The notes beneath the pieces were generated by a model. It worked only from the letters and a program-made list of their open reading frames with translations, was not told where the DNA came from and made no database searches. Shown one piece after another: positions 45,650 through 54,726 of a stretch of 64,000 nucleotides of DNA. Source of the DNA: Stenomitos frigidus ULC18. Its GTDB lineage: Bacteria; Cyanobacteriota; Cyanobacteriia; Leptolyngbyales; Leptolyngbyaceae. The stretch's first letter is position 1. Every line of letters starts with the position of its first letter. The stretch is from the NCBI RefSeq assembly GCF_003003795.1, contig NZ_PVWK01000031.1, forward strand, positions 62,001-126,000, given 5' to 3'. The position numbers and the translations under genes are program-made.

Positions 45650-47068
45650 ATGAGTGCCGAAGCTCGCAATCAAGAAAGTTATGAGTTACCCATGTTGAAT
45701 GTTGAGTTACAAGATGCCACTCCCCACTCTCCACACCCCACTGCCCAATCTTTCCCCTCCTTCGATGCCCACAATCCTCCCGATGCCAAACTCATCGACG
45801 CATGCGTTCACTGTGGCTTTTGTCTCTCCACCTGTCCGAGCTACCGGGTGATTGGCAAAGAGATGGATTCGCCGAGAGGGCGCATTTACCTGATGGATGG
45901 GGTGAATGAGGATCAAATTCCGCTCTCTCCAGCGATCGTGCAGCATTTTGATTCGTGTCTGGGCTGTCTTGCTTGCGTCACCACCTGCCCCTCTGGTGTG
46001 CGCTACGACAAGTTGATCGAGGCAACCCGCCCTCAAGTAGAACGCAACCATGCACGATCGCTACCCGATAAACTCCTGCGTCGTCTAATCTTCTCTACCT
46101 TTCCCTATCCTGATCGGTTGCGCTTATTGCTGCGTCCACTGGGCCTTTATCAAAAATCAGGGTTGCAGAAAATGGTGCGATCGCTCGGCTTCCTCAAGCA
46201 ACTTTCGCCACAGCTGGCAGCGATGGAAGCGATGCTGCCCAAGATTTCGCCCCAAGCCTTTCAAGATCCTCTGCCAGCAGTCATTCCAGCGCAAGGGAAA
46301 CAACGTTATCGAGTCGGTTTACTGCTGGGCTGTGTGCAACGTCTCTTCAACCCCGAAGTCAATGACGCCACGGTACGGGTATTGACCGCCAACGGTTGTG
46401 AAGTGGTCATACCCCAAGCTCAAGGCTGCTGCGGTGCGCTCACCCATCACCAGGGGCAAGAAGCGCAAACTCAAACGCTAGCCCGTCAACTCATTGACAG
46501 CTTTGCTGACACATCGCTGGATGCCATCATCATCAACGCTTCTGGGTGTGGGCATTCCCTCAAGGAATATGGCAGCATTTTGGACGATGACCCTCACTAT
46601 CGGGAGCAAGCCGCGACGTTTGCTAGCAAGGTCAAAGATGTCCAGGAATTTCTAGCCGATGTGGGTCTGACTGCCAAGCTCTCGCCCTTGCAAGACGAAC
46701 CGCTGACGCTGGTGTATCAAGATGCCTGTCACATGCTGCATGGGCAAAAAATTAGCGTGCAGCCACGCCAACTTCTGAAGCAAATTCCGGGTGTGCGGCT
46801 ACGGGAACCGATCGATGCAGCGCTGTGCTGCGGTAGCGCTGGTGTCTACAACATCCTGCAGCCCGATGTCGCAGAAGAACTCGGCCGCCAAAAGGTGGAA
46901 AATCTGCTCCATACAGGAGCTTCACTCATCGCCTCAGCAAACATTGGCTGCTTTGTGCAAATTAGTAGACATCTTCAGCTTCAAGGAAAAACAGTGCCAG
47001 TACTGCACCCCATGCAACTGCTCGATTATTCGATTCAAGGCATCAAGCTAGACGCTGTTGGTTCTTAA
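45650..47068 (+). CDS. glcF: Glycolate oxidase iron-sulfur subunit GlcF
   Basis: 472 residues. Two 4Fe-4S motifs CVHCGFCLSTCPSY and CLGCLACVTTCPSG, then two CCG domains with QGCCGALTHHQG and ALCCGSAGVYNI. It passes electrons from GlcE toward the quinone pool. The first ~45 residues contain a low-complexity His/Pro-rich stretch (TPHSPHPTAQSFPSF) unlike the family. Co-transcribed with glcE. Confidence 0.95.
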   Translation: MSAEARNQESYELPMLNVELQDATPHSPHPTAQSFPSFDAHNPPDAKLIDACVHCGFCLSTCPSYRVIGKEMDSPRGRIYLMDGVNEDQIPLSPAIVQHFDSCLGCLACVTTCPSGVRYDKLIEATRPQVERNHARSLPDKLLRRLIFSTFPYPDRLRLLLRPLGLYQKSGLQKMVRSLGFLKQLSPQLAAMEAMLPKISPQAFQDPLPAVIPAQGKQRYRVGLLLGCVQRLFNPEVNDATVRVLTANGCEVVIPQAQGCCGALTHHQGQEAQTQTLARQLIDSFADTSLDAIIINASGCGHSLKEYGSILDDDPHYREQAATFASKVKDVQEFLADVGLTAKLSPLQDEPLTLVYQDACHMLHGQKISVQPRQLLKQIPGVRLREPIDAALCCGSAGVYNILQPDVAEELGRQKVENLLHTGASLIASANIGCFVQISRHLQLQGKTVPVLHPMQLLDYSIQGIKLDAVGS

Positions 47069-47110
47069 GAACAGGCCAGAAATAACGAACGTACCAGTCA
47101 ATTTGAAGCT

Positions 47111-47178
47111 ATTGGGGGGGCGGCATGCCATCCCCCTACGCTGGGATGCGATTTGTTTGGCAGTCCCTTAGTTACACC
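47111..47178 (+). repeat. Dispersed ~62-bp repeat, copy B
   Basis: Same block order as copy A at 13943: a G-rich hairpin half, CCTACGCTGGGATGC, ATTTGT, then CAGTCCCTTA. Located between glcF and the HdeD-like gene. Confidence 0.7.
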
Positions 47179-47251
47179 CAATGAAGGATCTCAGGGTAAA
47201 GGCGTCAGTTCTACAATTTGAACTGATATTTCAACCACTGAGAGGTTATCG

Positions 47252-47815
47252 ATGAGTACTGGGGTTTCAACCAACGACATTAAAAGCAATTTAAATGGGT
47301 CGATCGTCGTCAGTGTACTGCTGATCTTACTGGGTATCGCCGCGATCGCCTTTCCTTACTTCAGCACGCTTGCTGCTGAAACCTGGATTGCGTGGATTAT
47401 CCTTTTTAGCGGTATTTCCAAGCTAGTTTACACCTTCCAGACGCGGCAAGAAGGTGGTTTTATCTGGCAGCTTTTGCTGAGCCTTCTCTACATCGGCACG
47501 GCTGTGCTGCTATTGGTGTATCCACTTCAAGGTGTCCTAACGCTAACACTAGCGTTGGGCGCTTTTTTGCTCACTGAAGGTGTGTTTGAAATTGTCTTCG
47601 CGTTTCAACGGCGTGCTCAATCGAACTGGGTTTGGTCGCTAGCCAACGGCCTTACAACAATCGTTTTAGGTGGCTTAATCTTCTTTGAGTGGCCGTTAAA
47701 TGGGCCCTTTGCGATCGGTTTACTGGTCGGCATCAGCATTATTTTTACGGGTACCTCAAGAATTTTGCTAGCTATCGCAGCTCGTTCATCGCTCAACGCC
47801 TCACAGCCCGGTTAA
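47252..47815 (+). CDS. HdeD-like (DUF308) membrane protein
   Basis: 187 residues with six hydrophobic helices arranged as three pairs, each with a polar turn (LLILLGIAAIAFPYFS; LLYIGTAVLLLVYP; LTTIVLGGLIFF). This is the DUF308/HdeD fold; in E. coli HdeD belongs to the acid-stress set. Function here is unknown. Terminator-like hairpin follows. Confidence 0.88.
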   Translation: MSTGVSTNDIKSNLNGSIVVSVLLILLGIAAIAFPYFSTLAAETWIAWIILFSGISKLVYTFQTRQEGGFIWQLLLSLLYIGTAVLLLVYPLQGVLTLTLALGAFLLTEGVFEIVFAFQRRAQSNWVWSLANGLTTIVLGGLIFFEWPLNGPFAIGLLVGISIIFTGTSRILLAIAARSSLNASQPG

Positions 47816-47886
47816 CCAATCATGCTAGATGCAACTGGGAGTGTGTCACTTTCAGTTTTGAACTGGTAGAAAAGCAATCGCGTTGC

Positions 47887-47926
47887 AAGGCTTTTTTGAG
47901 TCATCGCAAACCCTCAAAAAAGTCTT
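47887..47926. terminator. Bidirectional terminator between convergent genes
   Basis: AAGGCTTTTTTGAG (47887-47900) faces CTCAAAAAAGTCTT (47913-47926), a 14-bp stem with one G-U. The A- and T-tracts lie inside the stem, so it can act on both strands. It sits between the HdeD-like gene and the minus-strand VWA gene. Confidence 0.7.
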
Positions 47927-47935
47927 AGCAAACCA

Positions 47936-48571
47936 TTAGTCACGAACGATATCTAGCAAAAACTCAGTCAAACAATTGGTTCCAATCGTCTCTAAAACGC
48001 GGGTGTTAACAATATCAAACTTGGCACCTGCTTTCGATCGCAAGTCTTCATCTAAGGCAGCTAGAAAGCCTCTGGCGATGAGATCATTGCCAATTTGAGC
48101 AAAGCCGATCCCTAACTCGTGGTCATGCTCCATCTTCTGAGTCGCGCTCACGATCGCTTTGACAATTGTCATCCGATCGCGTGGTTCACCGTCAATCAAC
48201 ACAATAATAATTTCGCCATTTGGCTTTGTTTGCCCTGCTGCCTTACGCTCAAAATAATCATCTAGAGCGGTTTGCAAACCATCCAGCAAATTTAGGCTCT
48301 CCGGTGGGTAGTTCGCTTCAAAAAACTGCCCAAGCTTGTCAGGAGTCACTTTTTTGTACTGCTTAAACGAGCCTGAGGAGTCCTGCCGGGAGGAGATGTA
48401 GAGTGTAATGCCATCAGGATCAAGCTCCTCGCATTTTGACACTAACGCCAGTACGGCATCGTGAGCTGCAACCCAGCTATTAGCAAAGCCTGGTGAAGTC
48501 GGTAAAACACTGGCAGCTGTTTTAGCAGCGATGACAATGTAATCGCGATTTTCTAACAGTGATTCAACCAT
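47936..48571 (-). CDS. VWA-fold protein with degenerate metal site
   Basis: 211 residues. The C-terminal two thirds (CEELDPDGITLYISSR, LQTALDDYFERKAAGQTKPNGE, IIIVLIDGEPRDRM) are typical of a cyanobacterial VWA family. The MIDAS start, normally DxSxS, reads instead IVIAAKTAAS, so the metal ligands are lost. It may act by protein contact without the metal. No chaperone-like neighbour is visible. Confidence 0.8.
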   Translation of the reverse strand: MVESLLENRDYIVIAAKTAASVLPTSPGFANSWVAAHDAVLALVSKCEELDPDGITLYISSRQDSSGSFKQYKKVTPDKLGQFFEANYPPESLNLLDGLQTALDDYFERKAAGQTKPNGEIIIVLIDGEPRDRMTIVKAIVSATQKMEHDHELGIGFAQIGNDLIARGFLAALDEDLRSKAGAKFDIVNTRVLETIGTNCLTEFLLDIVRD

Positions 48572-48982
48572 CTGTGCACTCCATTATCACTAGCTGTTCC
48601 TTTCCGTTGGCTAGTCGGTCAGGCTTCACGCAAGGGCTTCTTCAAATAGTTTAGCCAACCCTAAACTAAAAATCTCTAGCGTGTGCCTTGACTTGAGCAC
48701 TACGGCCAGAGATTGCTTAGGATCGTGGATCAAATAAAATCGACACATTGTTTGCAGGTAGGGGCTCACGGCCTGCGCTCCTAAGGGAAATGCCGGAGTT
48801 ATAAATTTTTATTCCTTAGAATATTTAAAAGCAAAAATTTACCGCTGGGTAGGGGCAGGGTTTGCCAGAGTCTTTTCCTCTAGAAATTAACTTTATGTCA
48901 AACCTGCCCCTATAGGCGTTTTGTCGACTTGAAATCTCCTTGAGCGATCGCTGCAATTAATTTTTACAGATTTAAAGCCGCA
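48572..48982. repeat. Intergenic region with G-rich inverted repeats
   Basis: TAGGGGCAGGGTTTG (48850-48864) faces CAAACCTGCCCCTA (48899-48912), with one bulge. A GCAGG...CCTGC pair lies at about 48751-48775. No gene is seen. Confidence 0.6.
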
Positions 48983-50608
48983 TTAAACCCGCTCAAGCGC
49001 TGGCGCTTTCAACAGATCGAGCGCTGGCGCTTTCAATACCTTCAGACCCAGCGATTGCAGAATGGCTGTTTCAGTTGAGGCTTTTTGTGCCAAAGACGGA
49101 ACCTGTTCTCGGAGTCGAGCTGTCACCTGCTGCGTCTTCGCATCATAGATCTGGGTTAAGAGCTTGGGATAGAAGCCAATCCCAATGATGGGCACCAACA
49201 AGGCAGAGATGATGAACACCTCACGAGGCTCTGCATCGACCAGCACTTCATGAGAGGTAAGGGTTTTATTCTCGGGACCGTAGAAGATCTCACGCAGCAT
49301 CGACAGCAAATAAATGGGCGTGAGAATAACGCCAACGGCTGCCAGCAAAACCACCAGAACTTTGAAGGGTGGGGCGTAGGCATCACTTGTAGCAAAGCCA
49401 ACGAACACCATTAGTTCTGCTACAAAACCACTCATCCCAGGCAACGCCAGAGAGGCGAGAGAACACGCTGTGAACATGGAAAAAATCTTGGGCATCTTTT
49501 GACCGACACCACCCATTTCGTCCAGCATCAACGTGTGGGTGCGATCGTAGGTTGCTCCTACTAGGAAAAACAAGCTGGCACCAATTAAGCCATGCGACAC
49601 CATCTGTAGCACGGCACCACTCAAGCCCAAATCAGTGAATGACGCAATGCCGATCAGCACAAACCCCATATGCGAAATCGAAGAATAGGCAATCTTGCGC
49701 TTGAGGTTTCGCTGAGCAAACGATGTGAGCGCTGCATAGATGATATTGACCACACCCAGAATGACGAGTGCGGGTGCCACGGTAGCATGTGCAGCAGGCA
49801 ACATTTCTGCGTTCATGCGGATGAGTGCATAACCGCCCATCTTCAGCAAAATGCCTGCCAACAGCATGTGCACAGGAGCAGTTGCCTCACCATGAGCATC
49901 GGGCAACCAGGTGTGCAGTGGAATAATCGGCAACTTCACCGCGTAGGCAATCAAAAACCCTGTATAAAGCCAAAGCTGCAACGTCAGCGGGAAATCTTTG
50001 TGCAAGAGCGCTTGCATATCAAAGGTGACCGTATCACCGTAGAACGCCATTGCTAAAGCAGACAACAAGATAAACAGCGATCCTCCAGCCGTATAGAGGA
50101 TGAATTTCGTTGCAGCATACTGACGCTTCTTACCGCCCCAAATCGACAGCAGCAAATAAATGGGGATCAGTTCGAGTTCCCACGCCAGGAAAAATAGCAG
50201 CATATCTTGTACAGCAAAGACAGCAATTTGTCCGCCGTACATCGTCAACAGTAGAAAGTAGAACAACCGTGGTTTCAAGGTTACAGGCCAAGCAGCCAGG
50301 GTCGCCAGAGTCGTGATAAAGCCCGTCAGCAAAATTAGCGGCATCGACAAGCCATCGGCTCCAACCGACCACTTCAGGTCAAGCTGAGGCACCCAGGAGT
50401 AGCTCTCAAAGAGCTGCATTCCTGCGCTAGAGAAGTCGTAATAGCTGTAAAAGGCGTAAACCAGAATGGCAAAATCGATCAGCCCAATGACTAAGGCATA
50501 CCAGCGAACTGTCTTGCCATCCTTATCGGGAAGGAACGGAATCAACAGTGCCGCTGCGATCGGAAACAAGATGCTAGTCGTTAGCCAGGGGAAATTAGCG
50601 GTAAGCAT
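48983..50608 (-). CDS. ndhD: NAD(P)H-quinone oxidoreductase subunit 4 (NdhD)
   Basis: 541 residues, thirteen or fourteen helices. Blocks [21 protein letters not shown] and [18 protein letters not shown] match NdhD1 of the NDH-1L respiratory complex and contain the proton-channel Glu and Lys. The last ~16 residues repeat KAPAL twice, encoded by a 24-bp tandem duplication near 48993-49040. It faces ndhF with both on the minus strand. Confidence 0.96.
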   Translation of the reverse strand: MLTANFPWLTTSILFPIAAALLIPFLPDKDGKTVRWYALVIGLIDFAILVYAFYSYYDFSSAGMQLFESYSWVPQLDLKWSVGADGLSMPLILLTGFITTLATLAAWPVTLKPRLFYFLLLTMYGGQIAVFAVQDMLLFFLAWELELIPIYLLLSIWGGKKRQYAATKFILYTAGGSLFILLSALAMAFYGDTVTFDMQALLHKDFPLTLQLWLYTGFLIAYAVKLPIIPLHTWLPDAHGEATAPVHMLLAGILLKMGGYALIRMNAEMLPAAHATVAPALVILGVVNIIYAALTSFAQRNLKRKIAYSSISHMGFVLIGIASFTDLGLSGAVLQMVSHGLIGASLFFLVGATYDRTHTLMLDEMGGVGQKMPKIFSMFTACSLASLALPGMSGFVAELMVFVGFATSDAYAPPFKVLVVLLAAVGVILTPIYLLSMLREIFYGPENKTLTSHEVLVDAEPREVFIISALLVPIIGIGFYPKLLTQIYDAKTQQVTARLREQVPSLAQKASTETAILQSLGLKVLKAPALDLLKAPALERV

Positions 50609-50849
50609 CAGTGACTAGTGGTTAATGGTTAGTCGTTGGTTGTTAGAACAGGTTTCTAAAGATGCCGGGCTGAGAGCCTAAACACCAGATTGCCGAAGCT
50701 CACTCTTACTAAGATGCTACTCAACCGATCGGGCGCTGACCGTTCGGAGTTAGCCGTCTAAAGTCCAGGACAGTTGTTATTAGCTTCAAGCTGTCAGCTT
50801 CTAGAGTAGTGTATCTGCCTCTTACCACTAACAACGAACAACTAACAAC

Positions 50850-50900
50850 TTCTTAAGCTATGCCTGTTCTTAAGCGATGCCTGTTCTTAAGCGATGCCAG
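50850..50900 (-). repeat. Three tandem copies of a 17-bp unit at the ndhF end
   Basis: TTCTTAAGCGATGCCTG-type units at 50850, 50867 and 50884. The ndhF stop lies in the last unit, so the repeats copy the gene's final codons. Confidence 0.85.
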
Positions 50901-52962
50901 AGAAAATCACTAAACCCAGAACGGCAGCAAACACAATGAGCGCATAGAACTGGGCGCGACCATTCTCAAAGTACTTCAGCACTTCACCGGTCAACAGCGT
51001 CACTAAACCTGCCAAATTAACAACGCCGTCCACCACTTTGTAGTCCACTTCCAGGACTTGACGGGCGATCCGTCGACTATTCAGTACAAAAACGTTGTAG
51101 TAGATGTCGTCGATGTACCACTTGTTTTTGGATAGCTCGTAGAGAGCAGGAACTCTAGCAGCGATAGCGGCTGGGTCGATCTTCTTCTGGGCGTACATCA
51201 ATATCGCCAGCGAAATCCCCAGCAGCGAGATGCCGACCGAGCTACCCGCCATGACAAAGAACTCATTTAAATTCTCGCCTCCTTCGGCTGCCAATTCGAC
51301 TATTTCACCGGGCGCATGAATGAAGCCTTCAAAGTAGTTCGCAAAGGGCGTACCGACGAGCCCAATGAGCATAGACGGGACTGCCAAGATGACCAGAGGC
51401 AACGTCATTGTAAACGGCGACTCATGGGGGAACTCGCTGTGATGCTCATCGTGGTGCTCTTCAGCAGAACCGTGAGCCGTCTCTAACGTCAGTTCCTGAG
51501 AGTTCATCGCTCCGGGGCCGATCGAGAGACCCTGAGCCTGAAGTTGCTCTACTTTAATCGCTTGACGCACGATCGCGTCGTTGCCACGAAAGCCACCCTC
51601 AAACGTAGAGATATACATGCGGAACATATAAAACGCAGTAATCCCTGCCGTCAGGTAACCAACACCCCACAGCACCGGATTCGCAGCAAAGGCATTACCC
51701 AAAATTTCGTCCTTCGACCAGAACCCTGCAAACGGTGGAATGCCCGAAATCGCCAGGGTACCAATGAGGAAGGTAATCGCGGTGTAGGGCATATACTTCC
51801 GTAGCCCACCCATCAGCCGCATGTCCTGAGCGTAGGCCGGGTTGTGCCCAACAACGTGCTCCATGCCGTGAATGACCGAACCCGATCCTAAGAAAAGCAT
51901 AGCCTTGAAGTAGGCATGGGTCATCAGATGGAACATACCCGCGCTGTAAGACCCCACACCCATTGCCATCACCATGTAGCCCAGCTGAGACATCGTCGAG
52001 TACGCTAACCCTTTCTTAATGTCATTCTGGGTGATAGCGATCGAGGCACCTAAAAAGGCCGTAAACGCTCCCGTATAAGCAATCACGTCCATCACAACAG
52101 GGATGCCTTCGAACACTGGAAACATCCGGGCAATCAAGAAAACGCCCGCTGCTACCATCGTCGCCGCGTGAATCAATGCTGAAATGGGAGTCGGACCTTC
52201 CATCGCATCTGGTAGCCAGACATGGAGTGGGAACTGAGCCGACTTCGCCACCGGCCCCAAGAAAACCAAAATGGCAAACAGTGCTGCAAGCCCTCCGCTC
52301 AGAGCACCAGATTGCACTAAATCTTGCAGACGCTCGCCGATCGTCGCAAAATCAAAGCTGCGCGTTGACCAGTAGAGTCCCAAAATACCCAACAACAGAC
52401 CGAAGTCACCCACTCGGTTCGTGACGAACGCTTTTTGACAGGCATCGGCAGCCGCTTTGCGATCGAACCAGAAGCCAATGAGAAGGTAGGAACACATCCC
52501 CACCAATTCCCAAAAGACATAAACCTGCACCAAATTGGGACTCACCACCAGCCCCAGCATCGAAGCGCTGAATAGGCTTAAGTAAGCGTAAAAGCGTACA
52601 TAGCTTGGATCGTGTGCCATGTAGCCATCGGTATAAACCATGACGAGAAACGCTACCGTCGTCACAATCACCAGCATTAGAGCCGTGAGATGGTCAATGG
52701 TGTAACCCATGCTGAGATGAAAGTCGCCTGCTGATGCCCACTCAATCATTTGAGTGTAAGGGGCATGTCCGTTGATTTGACTCCACAGCAGCGAAGCAGA
52801 AAACGCCATCGCCACCCCAATCAGCGAGACGATGAAAATAGAGTTGACCTGTCGCAGCTGATTTGTCGCTTTGTTAAAAGAAATCAGACCCAAGCCGACA
52901 ATCATTGCACCAGCCAGCGGCAGTACTGGAATCAGCCAGGCGTACTGATAAATCGCTTCCAT
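50887..52962 (-). CDS. ndhF: NAD(P)H-quinone oxidoreductase subunit 5 (NdhF)
   Basis: 691 residues, sixteen or so helices. Blocks FWELVGMCSYLLIGFWFDRK, FPLHVWLPDAMEGPTPISAL and SQLGYMVMAMGVGSY mark NdhF1 of NDH-1L. The His-rich loop HGSAEEHHDEHHSEFPHES lies near residue 495. It is separated from ndhD by 278 bp with short tandem repeats. Confidence 0.96.
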   Translation of the reverse strand: MEAIYQYAWLIPVLPLAGAMIVGLGLISFNKATNQLRQVNSIFIVSLIGVAMAFSASLLWSQINGHAPYTQMIEWASAGDFHLSMGYTIDHLTALMLVIVTTVAFLVMVYTDGYMAHDPSYVRFYAYLSLFSASMLGLVVSPNLVQVYVFWELVGMCSYLLIGFWFDRKAAADACQKAFVTNRVGDFGLLLGILGLYWSTRSFDFATIGERLQDLVQSGALSGGLAALFAILVFLGPVAKSAQFPLHVWLPDAMEGPTPISALIHAATMVAAGVFLIARMFPVFEGIPVVMDVIAYTGAFTAFLGASIAITQNDIKKGLAYSTMSQLGYMVMAMGVGSYSAGMFHLMTHAYFKAMLFLGSGSVIHGMEHVVGHNPAYAQDMRLMGGLRKYMPYTAITFLIGTLAISGIPPFAGFWSKDEILGNAFAANPVLWGVGYLTAGITAFYMFRMYISTFEGGFRGNDAIVRQAIKVEQLQAQGLSIGPGAMNSQELTLETAHGSAEEHHDEHHSEFPHESPFTMTLPLVILAVPSMLIGLVGTPFANYFEGFIHAPGEIVELAAEGGENLNEFFVMAGSSVGISLLGISLAILMYAQKKIDPAAIAARVPALYELSKNKWYIDDIYYNVFVLNSRRIARQVLEVDYKVVDGVVNLAGLVTLLTGEVLKYFENGRAQFYALIVFAAVLGLVIFSGIA

Positions 52963-53491
52963 TGCTCATGCCTATGGTTAAAGTTCTTCACTTGGTTGGG
53001 AAAACCGTTTACATTGTGACACACGCTTAACAGGAAACTGTCAGGTACGAACACAACATTCCAGTATTTCTACGGCTTATCATTCCCACAATCGCGATCG
53101 ATCGCATCTGCAGAAGGGTAGGGTTCATTAGCGATTGAGCCCAGAGCCATTGAGTCTAGGAACCCTACTCATGCCACATCAGTGGACTCTTACAGCAATT
53201 TTCGTTTAAATAAGCCACATCAACTTAGTCTCGCCCACGCCTGCGAACAAGATGTAAGTGCAAAGCACTCGCTCCGCGTTTCTTTTATGCCGTAAGGCTT
53301 TACGCACTGTGGCTGACCCATTTGCAAACGGCTGTCAATCGTTCTGAGTCTTGCAGAGACAGGGTCGTTTAGATGAGGAGCGACTTTTTGGAGGAGTAAA
53401 AATATAAAGCTTTGTCCAGAAAAAAGCCGTATACGAAAGTAGACGCGCCCCCAAGATCGACGCACCTTAATGGTTTCTAAAGCCCTCAGCG
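52963..53491. other. Intergenic region ndhF-trx containing a MITE-like element
   Basis: The element at 53188-53338 is the only feature seen. The minus-strand frame at 53220-53465 runs through it and is not called as a gene. Confidence 0.5.
53188..53338 (+). mobile_element. MITE-like element, copy 1 (with insertion)
   Basis: Starts TCTTACAGC and ends GCTGTCA, imperfect terminal inverted repeats. It aligns with the reverse complement of 57604-57719 through TAAGCCACATCAACT, CCTGCGA-CAAGA, and CACTGTGGCTGA-CCATTTGC. A ~40-bp extra piece sits in the middle. Confidence 0.72.
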
Positions 53492-53851
53492 TTAGCTGCG
53501 CTCAGACGAAATCGTTTCAGGCTGAATCTTAGAGGAGGACGGATTGACCAGCACTCTCTGCAACTCTGCCCAGAGATCGTCTCGACGATGAAACCCTTCT
53601 AGCCGATGCAGCACCTCGCCCCCTTCAAAGAGAAGAATCGTGGGTAAAGTGGTGATGCGATAGCGGCTTGATAATTTAAGGTTTTCATCGGCATTGATCC
53701 CAACGAGCTTAAACTGCTTCCCCCATTCCGCTTGAAAGCGCGCTAAAAGGGGTTCAATCATCTTGCAAGGACCACACCAGGGTGCCCCAAAATGCACGAC
53801 GACAGGCGTAGGAGATGCCAAAACTTCTTCTACAAAGGTTTGTTCGCCCAT
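53492..53851 (-). CDS. Thioredoxin-like protein
   Basis: 119 residues with the active site APWCGPCKMIEPLL and the cis-Pro in ITTLPTILLF. N-terminal leader is short and uncharged, so cytosolic. Its C-terminal ~20 residues are an extra Ser-rich tail. No neighbour suggests a specific target. Confidence 0.93.
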   Translation of the reverse strand: MGEQTFVEEVLASPTPVVVHFGAPWCGPCKMIEPLLARFQAEWGKQFKLVGINADENLKLSSRYRITTLPTILLFEGGEVLHRLEGFHRRDDLWAELQRVLVNPSSSKIQPETISSERS

Positions 53852-53906
53852 TGCAGGTTTATCATTCCTTAATGATTAGATGCTTAATATTTACCTTGGG
53901 ATCATC

Positions 53907-54620
53907 CTACCAGCCAACGCTACTTGTTGCACGGATCAAAAAGGGATGTGCCCACCAAAAAAGTAGAACAAAACCAGCAACACCTAAATAGGCAGGACGA
54001 ATAAATTCTTGTAGGTGGAGCGCTTGCTGACCCTCGATGATCGCCTGAAAGGGCACCAACGAGGTTCTCGCTTTGACAACTGCAAAGGCATCACCATAAC
54101 GCGAAAGCAAGCGACGATCGCCATGCCAAACGCCAAACAAATGGTGCATGATTAACCCGATTGAGGTCACGACCATAAATGATGTTCCCAGCCATAGCGT
54201 ATGGGCAACACACCAAATCACTTGACCCACCATTTGTGGATGCCGTGTAATGCGGATGATGCCAGTCTCGTAAAGATGGACTTCAGGCTTTTGGATCGCT
54301 GCCACTTCTAGCAGATTGAACGTAGCTGGATAAAGGAAGAGAAAGGAGATTGCCGATAAGATCCAAACCGTTGTCTGCACACCGGGTGCCCCTTGCAACT
54401 GCCACAGTTGCTTACCGTCGTAGCGGTGATTGAAAAAGTAAATAATCAGCACCACTGCCAGGCTTAAACTCACCAGCGCAAACAGAACCCGATAAAGCCG
54501 GGGACCGATCTGCTTTTCGCCCCAAGGACGCAACGCTGCCAGACCACTGTGGGCGATCGCAAAACTCAACAGCAACCCCAACATAATCCAATGGCTCGGT
54601 GTCAACCAGTCGAAAGACAT
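53907..54620 (-). CDS. NnrU-family membrane protein (zeta-carotene isomerase-like)
   Basis: 237 residues from the ATG at 54620; the longer TTG frame adds nine. Six helices. Blocks SGLAALRPWGEKQIGPRLYR, GIIRITRHPQMVGQVIWCVAHTLW and HLFGVWHGDRRL match NnrU/Z-ISO. The plant and some cyanobacterial members isomerise 9,15,9'-tri-cis-zeta-carotene using heme b; the conserved His in RHP and MHHLF fit. Whether this copy does so is inferred. Confidence 0.85.
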   Translation of the reverse strand: MSFDWLTPSHWIMLGLLLSFAIAHSGLAALRPWGEKQIGPRLYRVLFALVSLSLAVVLIIYFFNHRYDGKQLWQLQGAPGVQTTVWILSAISFLFLYPATFNLLEVAAIQKPEVHLYETGIIRITRHPQMVGQVIWCVAHTLWLGTSFMVVTSIGLIMHHLFGVWHGDRRLLSRYGDAFAVVKARTSLVPFQAIIEGQQALHLQEFIRPAYLGVAGFVLLFWWAHPFLIRATSSVGW

Positions 54621-54726
54621 AAGCACCAGTAGAGGAACAACGATCAAACGCTAATCTACCATCTTATCGCTTCTGCCCTTTCCATTTGCCCCATCGCTTT
54701 GCCGCCTCCCTTTCCCCTTGCCTGAC

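Noticed and set aside
53220-53465. 81-codon minus-strand gene before thioredoxin
   Set aside because: It runs through the MITE-like element and has no domain or ribosome site.
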